From: M3007 sp964630705
GTDB lineage: Bacteria; Bacteroidota; Bacteroidia; Chitinophagales; Saprospiraceae
Reading direction: 5' to 3'
Assembly (NCBI GenBank): GCA_964630705.1
Contig: CAZVZH010000028.1
Span: 1 to 31,402 of the forward strand
Length of the DNA: 31,402 bases
The translations under genes were made by a program, and so were the position numbers. The notes beneath the pieces are model-generated. The model did not search any database. It was not told the origin of the DNA and was given only the letters and a program-made list of their open reading frames with translations. Positions 22,891 through 31,402 of the stretch are shown here, one piece after another; the first letter of the stretch is position 1; each line of letters begins with the position of its first letter.

Positions 22891-25527
22891 TTAAAACCGC
22901 TGCACCACGGCAAAGGGTATTTTCTCCCGCCGGACATCGCCGCCTGGGGCAAATACCTCAACGAATAAAATGTAGATTCCAGGCCGGGCCAGCGAACCGT
23001 CGTCCAGGTCGCCATCCCAGCGCAGCGCCCCCGAAACGCCAATCAACGCCTGCCGGACAAGGCGCCGCACAGGGATGCCGCTCGCATCGAAAATGGTAAA
23101 ACTGGCGGAATAGCCAGCGTCAGGCAGTTGGTATTGGATATCCAGAAAATCTTCATAGCCGTCGCCATCGGGCGACAAGCGCGCCGGTGTCAGGCCAATC
23201 AAGCCGCTGCTGCCGGCGCCGGGGCTGTTGCTTTGCGAATTGGGCTGGGTAGGTGTGCCGGAGCCGGAGCCCCTGCGCGCCGCAGAGGTCCAATTGGCCG
23301 GGTCATTGGTTGGGCCATCTGCGCGGATGCGTTCCAGCGACACCCCTTCCCGGTCGGAGCTGCTGTACAAGGCATTGTGGTAGTCGTCCAGGTAATCAAA
23401 AGAGTCGATTGTCACGGTTTGGCCGCTTTTTGACCAATACAGGGTGATGTTTCCGGCATCATCGGGCAAGCTGGGCAGCGCGGGCATACTTAAAAGTCGC
23501 TCTACAGCAATTCCGCTGAATCGCGTTGAAATATCGGCGGTATTAGCGCTAAAGGCCAGGTATTCGCCGGGGAGCATCAGTCGCTGCAAATTGATGGCTT
23601 TTACATCGGCGTTGGAGGAGAAGTTTGCCAGGAAAAGCCCTTGTAAATCAAACACTTTGCCGCTGCGATTGTACAGTTCGACAAAGTCGGAACCGCCAGT
23701 CGCCGGATTGAACAACAGCTCGTTAATTACAATGTCGGAAGGAGTCGGCAATTCTGGCAAACCCACCCAAGCGGTGTCGGTCGTAGCCGCTGCATTTCCG
23801 CTGCAATCGCGCAAGCTGCCGGTAGCCGTCACAACATACACGATCCCGCTTTCGAGCGGCTCTGCCAACTGGAGCAGTACGGCGCGCCGGTCGGCTGCGT
23901 CCGGAACTGCGCTAAGCAAACTGCGCGGCGGTTGGATGCGGTAAGCGGAGAGGCTTGCGGCGGCAGCCTGGTCCAGCCCTTCCGAAAAACGAAGCCGGAG
24001 GGCTGTTGCGCTTTCCGGAAAAGCAGTGAGCAGGCGCGGCGGCTCCGTGTCGTCAAAATTCTGAAAAGCGGCATTGATCCGGCCAGGCGTGCCGCCGGGC
24101 AGACTGGGGCACGACTGCCAGTTTTCGGCGCCCAGGCAAGGCAGATTGGGGTTGATGCGCTCCAGGGTCCAGCCCCCGTCCTTTTTATTGCTGGCCGTAT
24201 GCCACGACAAGGAATACGTGACCTGATCGATTACCGCTCCGCTTGCCGTACTCAACACCAAAGGATCCCCATCGTTGTTGAGCGACGGAAAACCCGCCAT
24301 GCCCAACACCCGGGGAGCAACGGCGGCCAACAGCGCGGCATCTGCCGTGGTGGCCAGTACCACAAAGGAGTCCGGATGCAACAAAAAATCGGGCAATGCC
24401 TGCGGCGTTCCGCCATCGGAGAGACGCAGGCTGTTCAGGTTGATAATTTTATTGCTGCGGTTGTAGAGTTCCAGCCATTCCGCTTCCGGCAAACCAACCG
24501 AAGGGCTGGGGTCGGCCATAATTTCATTGATCAAAACATCGAAAGCGACGGCCGGTTCTACGTTGATAAAATCAAAACTGGCGGTTTGCAAGCCGCTCAC
24601 ATTTCCAAGGGTATCGGCAATTTGTTCTGTCCGAAGCTGGTAGGTCCCCGAGGCCAAACTCCCCGGCAAACTGAGTACAACCTGACGCCGGCCGCCGCCG
24701 AAAAACTGCGCCGTGGTGGGAGCGCCGCCGCTATTCAGGGTGTAGTGTGCAATTTCCAGGGCAGAAACCGAATCGAGCGGCTCATCAAATGTTGCCAATA
24801 CTTGCGTGCTGTTTTGTGCCTGTGCCGACAACAGCACAGGCGGCGTCAAATCCGGGACGATCGCCTGCAAGGAAAGGTTGTCGAAGAAAAACTTGTCTTT
24901 TCGGGTCGCCGTATACAGGCAGTAAAAGCCGAAAAAGCGGGCTGGCCCGGCCAGGTAAGCGCCATCGGTTGCAAGGCCTTGGGCAGAAAAAGCGCCCCCC
25001 GGTGCTGCCGCCTCGATCGACCAGACCGCGCTGGGGCTACGGGTGATCCGCAATTGCACCTGCACCGGATCGCCGGCTACTAACCCGGCGGCGCCTGTGC
25101 TCAGCAGGGTACGCGAAGCCCCGTCCTGGCGGTAAAAGCGCAGAGCGTCCAGGTTTCCGTTCTCGCCAATCTCCAGATAATACCCGTTGGCCTGAAGCAA
25201 ATCGGCCTTGTCAGCCATCAAATAAATGCGCAGCACGTTGGTAGCTGATGGCGCAAACTCCAGCCGGAAATCCAGCAGCCACACGGCGCTGTCGGGCACC
25301 CCGGTTTCAACAGCCAGCACGGAGTTTCCGGCATCGGGCGCATTGAGTTGGAGCTCGCCGGCGGCATTGACAATAAACTCAGCCAGCTCGCCCTGCCAGC
25401 TCGGGTTTTGAGTAAAATTGCCATCGGAAAAATTGTCGCTAAACTGGGCAGACAATCCAGCAGGCGCCCCAAAAACCGAAAGAACCACCGCAAAAAACGG
25501 GAACAAGAAACGTAACATAGGCAACAT
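22891..25527 (-). CDS. secreted lamin-tail-domain surface protein
   Basis: An 878-residue exported protein. The signal peptide ends near LSAQ (residues 1-28; a second ATG three codons in is equally good). An N-terminal beta-rich lectin-like region (about 30-205) is followed by an Ig-like unit (about 225-320, DLTPPVLLSA...). The first lamin-tail domain starts near 327 (INEIMADPSPSVGLPEAEWLELYNRS), a second Ig-like unit lies at about 490-590, and the second lamin-tail domain starts near 597 (INELLFNPATGGSDFVELYNRS). A Ser/Gly/Pro/Asn linker leads to a C-terminal domain from about 779 (TPARLSPDGDGYEDFLDIQY..., ARPGIYILFVEVF) resembling FlgD-Ig/T9SS-type C-termini. Lamin-tail domains are common in large bacterial surface proteins and nucleases; no nuclease motif is seen here. 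Confidence 0.9.
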   Translation of the reverse strand: MLPMLRFLFPFFAVVLSVFGAPAGLSAQFSDNFSDGNFTQNPSWQGELAEFIVNAAGELQLNAPDAGNSVLAVETGVPDSAVWLLDFRLEFAPSATNVLRIYLMADKADLLQANGYYLEIGENGNLDALRFYRQDGASRTLLSTGAAGLVAGDPVQVQLRITRSPSAVWSIEAAAPGGAFSAQGLATDGAYLAGPARFFGFYCLYTATRKDKFFFDNLSLQAIVPDLTPPVLLSAQAQNSTQVLATFDEPLDSVSALEIAHYTLNSGGAPTTAQFFGGGRRQVVLSLPGSLASGTYQLRTEQIADTLGNVSGLQTASFDFINVEPAVAFDVLINEIMADPSPSVGLPEAEWLELYNRSNKIINLNSLRLSDGGTPQALPDFLLHPDSFVVLATTADAALLAAVAPRVLGMAGFPSLNNDGDPLVLSTASGAVIDQVTYSLSWHTASNKKDGGWTLERINPNLPCLGAENWQSCPSLPGGTPGRINAAFQNFDDTEPPRLLTAFPESATALRLRFSEGLDQAAAASLSAYRIQPPRSLLSAVPDAADRRAVLLQLAEPLESGIVYVVTATGSLRDCSGNAAATTDTAWVGLPELPTPSDIVINELLFNPATGGSDFVELYNRSGKVFDLQGLFLANFSSNADVKAINLQRLMLPGEYLAFSANTADISTRFSGIAVERLLSMPALPSLPDDAGNITLYWSKSGQTVTIDSFDYLDDYHNALYSSSDREGVSLERIRADGPTNDPANWTSAARRGSGSGTPTQPNSQSNSPGAGSSGLIGLTPARLSPDGDGYEDFLDIQYQLPDAGYSASFTIFDASGIPVRRLVRQALIGVSGALRWDGDLDDGSLARPGIYILFVEVFAPGGDVRREKIPFAVVQRF

Positions 25528-25591
25528 TTTGGCCTGCGCAAGGTACGGCTGTCCGCATATTTGCGTTTGTCCGAAACAGGCTTTTTAAACC

Positions 25592-26647
25592 ATGCGCACC
25601 CTTATTTTTTTGCTTACCCTTTTTGTTTTTGCTTGCCAAAACCAACCGGAAACAGCTCCAGACAAGATACTTAGCCTTCGGCATCCCACTGCATTACGCC
25701 AGCAGGCTTCCGAAAAAAGTGCCGAACTGGAACAACTCCGGCCCGCTCATGAACTGCTCGACCTGGGCAAGGTCAGCCAGGGTCTGTCGGGCATATACTT
25801 CGGCGATTCGCTGTATCTGGAACCCTGGTTGTTGGTACGAACGTCGAGCGAGAAAACCGGCTGGGTTTTCGCTGGGGCCGTACAGTTGGCCCGTGCAGAT
25901 GCCGCGCAACAACAGGAGTGGACCCTGAGCAAACGGTTCGAAGCCTGCTTCGGCGCCCCGCTCACCCAGGCCTGGCAACAGTGGCGCGCCGAGCCGCCCG
26001 GCAGCGCCGATTCGACCTTCGCCCGCCATTTGCAGCGCGGCTTTGCCCTGCGCGATACGGTCAATTTGGGCCTGACCGGGCAAGTCAGCCGCGATCCGGC
26101 TCAATACCCCATCGATTTTTTCTGGCTGGAAAAATGCTTCCCATTTTTTCAGGTGCAGTACCTCGGAGCAGCCAACCAGTTTGCGTTGTTCGCCGATTTC
26201 AGGCAAATTGGAATTGTAGCTCAAAAAACCGCCGGCACACAGGATGATCTCTTTGTTTCGGCTGCCGTGGCGGCCTTTCCGCTCGACAGTATCGAGTCGC
26301 CCTTCCCAGCCTGGGTGTTCCCCCTGAGTCTGGAAGCCAGCGCCAGCAACCTGGGCGCCGGCAAGCACCTTTCCTGCCTGCAAACCATGCATCGGGCTTG
26401 GCAAGCCGGACCAGCCTTCCGGCCGGCGCTCCGGCAGCTGACCGAGCAGTTGTTGGCCGACATCCTCGATGGGAACCGGGAATACTGGCAACCGCAAACT
26501 TTGATTTTGGCGGAGTTGGGCGCCATTCTAAATGGTAATTTTGCTAACTTCAACCACCGCGACCGCCTGGCGCTCCAAGCCCGCTACGCCATGTTCGAAC
26601 AGCCCGAGGCCAACGGCATCCGATTGAATTTGCGCACCGGCGGGTAA
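25592..26647 (+). CDS. lipoprotein with an SH3-like N-terminal region
   Basis: A 351-residue protein with a short lipoprotein signal (MRTLIFLLTLFVFAC, lipidated Cys15). Residues about 28-100 look like a bacterial SH3-type domain (LRQQASEKSAELEQLRPAHELL through LVRTSSEKTGWVFAGAVQL), a fold often used for cell-wall or peptide binding. The remainder is helical with no motif I recognise. It is divergent from the lamin-tail gene across a 64-bp gap and lies 59 bp upstream of the isomerase pair, which has its own promoter. The SH3 assignment is moderate and the function is unknown. Confidence 0.85.
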   Translation: MRTLIFLLTLFVFACQNQPETAPDKILSLRHPTALRQQASEKSAELEQLRPAHELLDLGKVSQGLSGIYFGDSLYLEPWLLVRTSSEKTGWVFAGAVQLARADAAQQQEWTLSKRFEACFGAPLTQAWQQWRAEPPGSADSTFARHLQRGFALRDTVNLGLTGQVSRDPAQYPIDFFWLEKCFPFFQVQYLGAANQFALFADFRQIGIVAQKTAGTQDDLFVSAAVAAFPLDSIESPFPAWVFPLSLEASASNLGAGKHLSCLQTMHRAWQAGPAFRPALRQLTEQLLADILDGNREYWQPQTLILAELGAILNGNFANFNHRDRLALQARYAMFEQPEANGIRLNLRTGG

Positions 26648-26653
26648 AGGCCG

Positions 26654-26683
26654 TTGGCTAGTTCGCATTAACCCGTAGTTTTG
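26654..26683 (+). promoter_or_regulatory. promoter of the isomerase pair
   Basis: TTG at 26654-26656, a 19-nt spacer and TAGTTTTG at 26676-26683 (exact TAnnTTTG). The predicted start is near 26690, leaving a leader of about 17 nt before the ATG at 26707. Confidence 0.65.
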
Positions 26684-26706
26684 CGCCAGCTGAATATTTT
26701 CTATTT

Positions 26707-27702
26707 ATGGATAAAATGATCGCGCGCTTTCCTGAGCAATTAGCAGAAGCGCTTACCCTGGCCAGCCGGATTCAACTGAACCGCCACAATTCCCCCCTGC
26801 GCAATGTGCTGATCAGCGGTTTGGGCGGTAGCGGCATCGGCGGCAACTTTGTACAGTGCCTGGTTGCCGATACTTGCAAACTTCCCGTTCTGGTAAACAA
26901 AGGCTACACATTGCCCCAGTGGGTCGGTAAACATACCCTGGCCATCTGCTCCTCGTATAGCGGAAATACCGAAGAAACACTGGGGGTTTTCGAACAACTG
27001 AAAGGGACGGGCGCAAAAATCGTCGTCGTAACTTCCGGCGGCGCCTTGCTCGAACAAGCCGCACAGATTGGCGCCGACGCCGTTCGGCTGCCCGGCGGCT
27101 GGAGCAGCCCGCGCGCGTGCCTGGGCTATTCCGCCGTTGCCCAATTGGGGGTGTTACACGCATTGAAGCTCATCAGCGCGCGCCCGCTGCGGCAAATTGC
27201 CGCCGCGCAAAAACTGCTGGTAAAAGACCAAGGCGATATCCGGAAACGCGCTCAAAAGTTGGCCGGTTTCCTTGCCCAAAAAAATCCGGTCCTGTACTGT
27301 TCCGATCATATCGAGGCAGTAGCCCTTCGCTGGCGGCAACAGATCAATGAAAACGCCAAAATGTTGTGCTGGCACCACGTCGTGCCGGAAATGAACCATA
27401 ACGAATTGGTCGGCTGGCGCGACCAACGTCCGGACATAGCCGCTGTTTGGCTCCGCAACCGCAACGACCTCCCGCGCAACATCCTGCGCATGAACATCAA
27501 CAAAGAAATCATCGAACACTTTGCCGGCAGCTCCATCGAAGTGTATTCCAAAGGAAAATCATTGGCGGAGCAGGTGTTTTACCTCACGCATTTGGGCGAC
27601 TGGCTTTCGTTTTACCTGGCCGAATTACGGCAGGTCGACCCGGTCGAAATCAAAGTGATCGATTTTTTAAAAAATGAACTCGCCCAGGCCGACCTGGCCT
27701 GA
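26707..27702 (+). CDS. bifunctional phosphoglucose/phosphomannose isomerase
   Basis: A 331-residue SIS-domain enzyme of the archaeal/Bacteroidota PGI/PMI family, which interconverts glucose-6-phosphate or mannose-6-phosphate with fructose-6-phosphate in the cytoplasm. The first SIS domain shows SGLGGSGIGGN (about 38-48) and the phosphate-binding SSYSGNTEETL (about 82-92). The conserved catalytic region EMNHNELVGW follows at about 228, after a second SIS-like half. Length and motifs fit this short family rather than classical PGI. The next gene, 12 bp downstream, encodes a classical-type glucose-6-phosphate isomerase, so the two probably share one transcript. Confidence 0.92.
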   Translation: MDKMIARFPEQLAEALTLASRIQLNRHNSPLRNVLISGLGGSGIGGNFVQCLVADTCKLPVLVNKGYTLPQWVGKHTLAICSSYSGNTEETLGVFEQLKGTGAKIVVVTSGGALLEQAAQIGADAVRLPGGWSSPRACLGYSAVAQLGVLHALKLISARPLRQIAAAQKLLVKDQGDIRKRAQKLAGFLAQKNPVLYCSDHIEAVALRWRQQINENAKMLCWHHVVPEMNHNELVGWRDQRPDIAAVWLRNRNDLPRNILRMNINKEIIEHFAGSSIEVYSKGKSLAEQVFYLTHLGDWLSFYLAELRQVDPVEIKVIDFLKNELAQADLA

Positions 27703-27714
27703 ATCGACAACTCC

Positions 27715-29022
27715 ATGCAACACATCCACCTCGACACCGGCCAGGCCGACCATTTTATTCGCCCCGAGGAATACCAGGCACTGGCGCCTCAAGCGCTCGC
27801 CGCGGCGCAAACGCTGGAAAGCCGCAACGGCCCCGGCAAGGAATTTTTAGGCTGGCTCGACCTGCCCGAAAACTACGATCGCGCCGAACTGGAACGCATC
27901 GAACAGGCCGCCCGCGACATCCGCGCCAACAGCCAGGTGCTGATCGTGATCGGCATCGGCGGTTCTTACCTGGGCGCCAAAGCTGCTCTGGAATTTTGCC
28001 GCCCCAGCCCGCCGCTGTTCGACCCACGGCAGGCTTCCGAACTTCAGATTGGTTTTGCCGGCGCCAACCTGAGCGCCCCGCAACACCACCAACTGCTGGA
28101 CGCGCTGGGCGACCGCGATTTTTCCATCAACGTCATTTCGAAATCCGGTACCACCACCGAGCCGGCGCTCGCCTTCCGCCTTTTTAAGAAAAAACTGGAA
28201 GAAAAGTACGGCAAAGCCGGCGCCCGGGCGCGCATCTATGCCACCACCGACCGCGCCCGCGGCGCGTTGAAAACGCTGGCCGACCGGGAAGGCTACACGA
28301 CTTTCGTCGTACCCGACGATGTGGGCGGCCGGTTTTCGGTGCTCACGGCGGTGGGTTTGCTGCCCGTGGCCGCCGCCGGTATTGATCCGCGCGCTTTGCT
28401 GCGCGGCGCTGCCGACGCGCGCCAACGCTACGCCACCACCGATTTTGAATCAAACGATGTGTTGCGCTACGTGGCCGCCCGCAATATTTTGCACCGGAAA
28501 GGGAAAGACATCGAAATGCTGGTCAACTACGAGCCCCGGTTGCACTTTGTGGCCGAGTGGTGGAAACAACTGTTCGGAGAAAGCGAAGGTAAGGATGGGA
28601 AAGGCATTTTTACCGCCAGCGCCGATTTCACTACCGACTTGCACTCGCTCGGGCAATACATCCAGGACGGCAAGCGGCACCTGTTCGAAACCTTGCTGGA
28701 AATTGAAACGCCGGAACACGACCTGCTCGTAGAGCCCGAGCCCGGCGACCCCGACGGACTCAATTACCTGGCCGGTAAATCGTTGGACTTTATCAACAAA
28801 AAAGCGGCTGAAGGTACGGTGGAAGCCCACGTGAGCGGGGGCGTTCCCAACCTGAAAATTTCTATTCCAGCGGCCACGCCCTACCAGCTCGGGCAGTTGT
28901 TTTATTTTTTTGAAAAAGCCTGCGCCATCAGCGGTTACCTGCTCGGGGTGAACCCTTTCGACCAACCCGGTGTGGAAGCCTACAAAAAGAATATGTTCCG
29001 GTTGTTGGGCAAACCCGGTTGA
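27715..29022 (+). CDS. pgi: glucose-6-phosphate isomerase
   Basis: A 435-residue phosphoglucose isomerase of the shorter, Bacillus-type group, catalysing glucose-6-phosphate to fructose-6-phosphate. The glycine loop VIGIGGSYLGAKA (about 80-92) and the phosphate-binding SKSGTTTEPALAFR (about 141-154) are present. GGRFSVLTAVGLLPV contains the conserved sugar-contacting region, and the C-terminal PGI signature LLGVNPFDQPGVEAYKK is intact. No signal peptide is present and the length is normal for this group. The stop lies 8 bp from a convergent membrane-protein gene, with no room for a separate terminator. Confidence 0.96.
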   Translation: MQHIHLDTGQADHFIRPEEYQALAPQALAAAQTLESRNGPGKEFLGWLDLPENYDRAELERIEQAARDIRANSQVLIVIGIGGSYLGAKAALEFCRPSPPLFDPRQASELQIGFAGANLSAPQHHQLLDALGDRDFSINVISKSGTTTEPALAFRLFKKKLEEKYGKAGARARIYATTDRARGALKTLADREGYTTFVVPDDVGGRFSVLTAVGLLPVAAAGIDPRALLRGAADARQRYATTDFESNDVLRYVAARNILHRKGKDIEMLVNYEPRLHFVAEWWKQLFGESEGKDGKGIFTASADFTTDLHSLGQYIQDGKRHLFETLLEIETPEHDLLVEPEPGDPDGLNYLAGKSLDFINKKAAEGTVEAHVSGGVPNLKISIPAATPYQLGQLFYFFEKACAISGYLLGVNPFDQPGVEAYKKNMFRLLGKPG

Positions 29023-29030
29023 GCCGGCAT

Positions 29031-30428
29031 TTATTCCTTCCAGTACTGGTAGGCTGAACTGTCCCGGAGGTGGAAATAATGGTCGGGCAGTTCTTTAAAA
29101 CGGTAATTTCGAAACTCTCCCAGGAACAAGTCCGGTTGTGTACGCAACGAATCGAAACGCGCCGGATCCTCATCGATGAGCAGGCAGCGCGCGCTGTCGG
29201 GGTGCTCCAATGCGGAAAGCATTAAAAATTCGTAGGCGCTGCCCCAGGACAAGAGCAGGGTGTCCATCGGCGCCTGCGCTTCGGTCAGCAGCAGTTTCCG
29301 TTCGGGTACTGCGGCAGTTTTTTTCAAAAAATCTTGCTCCCAATGCAAGCGGGCTGTCCAACCCGAATGTGCGCCGTAAATGCGCAGCAGCCCGATCGCA
29401 GCGATAACAGCCACTGGCGCCCAGTGTTTTCGTTCGGGTAAAATGCCCGGCAGCGCATCGAACACGAAGGGTACCGAAACAAACACCGCCAGCGGCAAGT
29501 ACAAATTTTCCAGGTAAAACTGCCGGTCGCCCGCATGAAAGGGCACGTTGACCAGCAATACAAAAGCGGTGGGCGCCAGGCTTGCCAGAGCGGCCTTGCC
29601 CCAGCGGCGCTGGTACAGGTAAAACGCCAGGTTGGTCAGCAGTAGGGCTGGGATGAAATAATAATCGCTGCGGCACCAGCGCAAAAAATCGCGGTTGCTG
29701 GCAATGTCCAACCAATGGGGCCATTGCTCGGAAAAGGCTTTGGCCCGTTCGAGCGACATGGCGTCGTACCAGTCGAGCGGCAGCACTTTGTACTTGATAA
29801 AAGCGATGGTCAGAAAAAGCGCTGTGGCCAGGCCGAACAGGCGCTTGCGGGCGGCACTGGACTCGTCGCTCCACCAAACAAACAGGCCGCAAAACAACTG
29901 CGCATACAATACCATCGGGTGAAAATAAAAAGCCGTAACGAGCAAGGCCGCCAGCAGCAGGTGCTCCCACCAGCGCAGGGGGCCTTGGGTCTGCCGGGCA
30001 TCCAACCAAGCCAAAACCAGGATCAAAAAAGCCAGGCCCTGGGGCATTTCCGACAGCCAGTAAAATGTGTGGGTGGTCATCGCGGTGCTGAGCAGGAGCA
30101 GGACCAAGCCCCATTTCCACTGTTTCAAACGGCCAACGATCAGCAGAAAAATCACAAGATAGTAGAGCAAATGCCCCAGGGAATAACTGAGCAATACCCC
30201 TTTGAGCGGGAGCCCGAGGGCTTGAGCCGCCCAAGGGAAAAACTGGGTGGCGGCTGCGCCAAAACGTCCACTTTGAATTTGCAAGGCTCCGGTGCGGAGG
30301 ATGTGGAAGCACTGAAACGCCATGTCGAGAAAGGCAATGCGTTCCAAATAAAAAGCGGCTGCCAACACCAGAAGGATGGTGTAGACAGCCGCTCCAAGCA
30401 AGCAGGTAGAACGCCGGATATGAGCCAT
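29031..30428 (-). CDS. polytopic membrane protein, GT-C-like topology
   Basis: A protein of about 465 residues with roughly nine to eleven membrane segments in the first 360 residues and a soluble C-terminal part (about 370-465). A conserved-looking acidic residue in the first loop (ERIAFLDMAFQ) and the overall layout recall GT-C glycosyltransferases that use lipid-linked sugars, but I find no defining motif, so this is inference. The start at ATG 30428 (MAHIRRST) is preferred over an in-frame GTG at 30440 because the basic residues then sit next to the first membrane segment. It follows the thiolase gene by about 21 bp on the same strand. Confidence 0.78.
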   Translation of the reverse strand: MAHIRRSTCLLGAAVYTILLVLAAAFYLERIAFLDMAFQCFHILRTGALQIQSGRFGAAATQFFPWAAQALGLPLKGVLLSYSLGHLLYYLVIFLLIVGRLKQWKWGLVLLLLSTAMTTHTFYWLSEMPQGLAFLILVLAWLDARQTQGPLRWWEHLLLAALLVTAFYFHPMVLYAQLFCGLFVWWSDESSAARKRLFGLATALFLTIAFIKYKVLPLDWYDAMSLERAKAFSEQWPHWLDIASNRDFLRWCRSDYYFIPALLLTNLAFYLYQRRWGKAALASLAPTAFVLLVNVPFHAGDRQFYLENLYLPLAVFVSVPFVFDALPGILPERKHWAPVAVIAAIGLLRIYGAHSGWTARLHWEQDFLKKTAAVPERKLLLTEAQAPMDTLLLSWGSAYEFLMLSALEHPDSARCLLIDEDPARFDSLRTQPDLFLGEFRNYRFKELPDHYFHLRDSSAYQYWKE

Positions 30429-30449
30429 GGAATCGCGCACAGCCTGCGG

Positions 30450-31402
30450 TTATACGCGTTCGATGACGATAGCTGTGGCGCCGCCGCCGCCGTTGCAAAT
30501 GGCGGCGAGTCCTAAGCCGCCGTTTTTGTGTTGCAGTACATTGTTGAGCGTAGAGACGATGCGGGCGCCGGAAGCACCCAATGGATGTCCCAGTGAAACT
30601 GCGCCGCCAAAAACATTGGTTTTCGCATGGTCGATGCCGAGCACTTGTTCGAAAGCGAGTGCGACTACAGAGAAAGCCTCGTTGACCTCAAAGAAATCGA
30701 TATCCGATTTTTCAACGCCGGCCATTTTCATGGCTTTGGGCGCTGCGATGGTCGGGGTGGTGGTAAACCATTCGGGCTCCTGTTCGGCATCGGCAAAGCC
30801 GCGGATTTTAGCCAGCGGCTTCAGATTATACTTTTTTATCGCTTCCGCGCTGGCGAGTACAAGGGCGGCCGCGCCGTCGTTGATGGTGCTGGCATTGGCG
30901 GCAGTGACGGTGCCGTCGGGGGTAAAGGCCGGGCGCAGGCCGGGGATTTTGTCGAACATAACTTTTTTATACTCCTCGTCTTCGGCGATGACGAGCGGGT
31001 CGCCTTTGCGCTGCGGAATTTCCACAGGAGCCAGTTCTGTTTTCAACCAACCTTCAGCGGTTGCTGCGGCAGAGCGTTTGTACGAATCGATCGCGAAGGC
31101 GTCTTGGGCTTCCCGGCTGATATGGTACTTTACGGCAGTAGCGTCGGCGCATACGCCCATTGCCTTTTGGTTGTACACATCGGTCAGGCCGTCTTTGGCC
31201 AGCCCGTCGACCAATTCGGCATTGCCATATTTGTAACCCCAGCGGGCGTTGGGGAGGTAGTACGGAATTTGCGACATATTTTCCATGCCGCCGGCTACTA
31301 CTACGTCGTTTTGACCGAGCATAATGCTCTGGGCACCGAGGGTGATGGCTTTCATGCCCGAAGCGCACACCTTGTTGATCGTCGTGCAGGGCACATTAGC
31401 CG
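30450..31402 (-). CDS. thiolase (acetyl-CoA C-acetyltransferase), 5' part outside the window
   Basis: The last 317 or so residues of a thiolase; the frame stays open to the window edge, so the true start lies beyond it. Thiolases condense two acyl-CoA units or cleave 3-ketoacyl-CoA in beta-oxidation or ketone and butyrate metabolism. The nucleophilic Cys is in TTINKVCASGMKAI right at the visible N-terminus. The catalytic His is in VSLGHPLGASGAR and the second Cys in AICNGGGGA near the C-terminus, all intact. About 75-90 N-terminal residues are missing from view. Whether it is biosynthetic or degradative cannot be told here. Confidence 0.95.
   Translation of the reverse strand, partial: ANVPCTTINKVCASGMKAITLGAQSIMLGQNDVVVAGGMENMSQIPYYLPNARWGYKYGNAELVDGLAKDGLTDVYNQKAMGVCADATAVKYHISREAQDAFAIDSYKRSAAATAEGWLKTELAPVEIPQRKGDPLVIAEDEEYKKVMFDKIPGLRPAFTPDGTVTAANASTINDGAAALVLASAEAIKKYNLKPLAKIRGFADAEQEPEWFTTTPTIAAPKAMKMAGVEKSDIDFFEVNEAFSVVALAFEQVLGIDHAKTNVFGGAVSLGHPLGASGARIVSTLNNVLQHKNGGLGLAAICNGGGGATAIVIERV

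Noticed and set aside
23932..25083. 383-codon frame antisense to the lamin-tail gene
   Set aside because: No recognisable domain, and the opposite strand encodes a clear multidomain protein with a signal peptide.
29170..30498. 442-codon frame overlapping the membrane-protein gene on the same strand
   Set aside because: Its product is rich in Pro, Arg, His and Gly with no membrane segments, and it runs into the thiolase 3' end; the other frame gives a coherent polytopic protein.

Overview
The window looks like a chromosomal segment from a GC-rich member of the Bacteroidota, most likely a Saprospiria-type bacterium; this is inferred from gene content, not from a marker gene. Support comes from a very large secreted protein with a choice-of-anchor L domain, SprB-type repeats and a C-terminal gliding/T9SS type B sorting domain, a lamin-tail surface protein, a Bacteroidota-type bifunctional phosphoglucose/phosphomannose isomerase, DUF983, and several sites matching the Bacteroidota promoter pattern (TTG/TTTG, 18-20 nt spacer, TAnnTTTG). 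Most genes lack a clear Shine-Dalgarno sequence. No rRNA, tRNA, insertion sequence, phage gene or CRISPR array was seen; it reads as ordinary core and accessory chromosome.

Layout. 1-276: gene-free, with three inverted repeats, one resembling a dispersed palindromic element. 277-2064 (-): signal peptide peptidase SppA. 2383-6903 (+): 1506-residue secreted multidomain protein. 6919-10651 (-): Der GTPase, an unknown lipoprotein and a polyprenyl glycosylphosphotransferase, possibly one transcription unit. 10775-11698 (+): metallo-beta-lactamase-fold hydrolase, with promoters facing both ways between it and der. 11727-12443 (-): YebC/PmpR family protein. 12594-15170 (+): small exported protein, cobalamin adenosyltransferase, and a 7TM-HD-type receptor that lacks its HD phosphohydrolase domain. 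15167-18167 (-): thioredoxin, DUF983 protein, type II sulfide:quinone oxidoreductase and an AraC-type regulator whose promoter lies inside a 15-bp perfect dyad. 18396-22800 (+): CcoI/FixI-like copper P-type ATPase, an unknown 136-residue protein, a tandem universal stress protein and a CBS-pair protein, closed by a strong hairpin. 22891-25527 (-): secreted lamin-tail protein, divergent from an SH3-like lipoprotein (25592-26647, +). 26707-29022 (+): two sugar-phosphate isomerases back to back behind a good promoter. 29031-31402 (-): polytopic membrane protein and the 3' portion of a thiolase cut by the window edge.

Functional themes are envelope and surface biology (SppA, T9SS cargo, glycosylphosphotransferase, lipoproteins), redox/sulfide and copper handling with stress proteins, and central carbon metabolism. 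I found no clear new defence or mobile system. The least ordinary items are the HD-less 7TM receptor, the dyad-embedded AraC promoter with a possibly leaderless GTG start, the paired non-identical phosphoglucose isomerases, and a canonical G-quadruplex motif between der and the lipoprotein gene.
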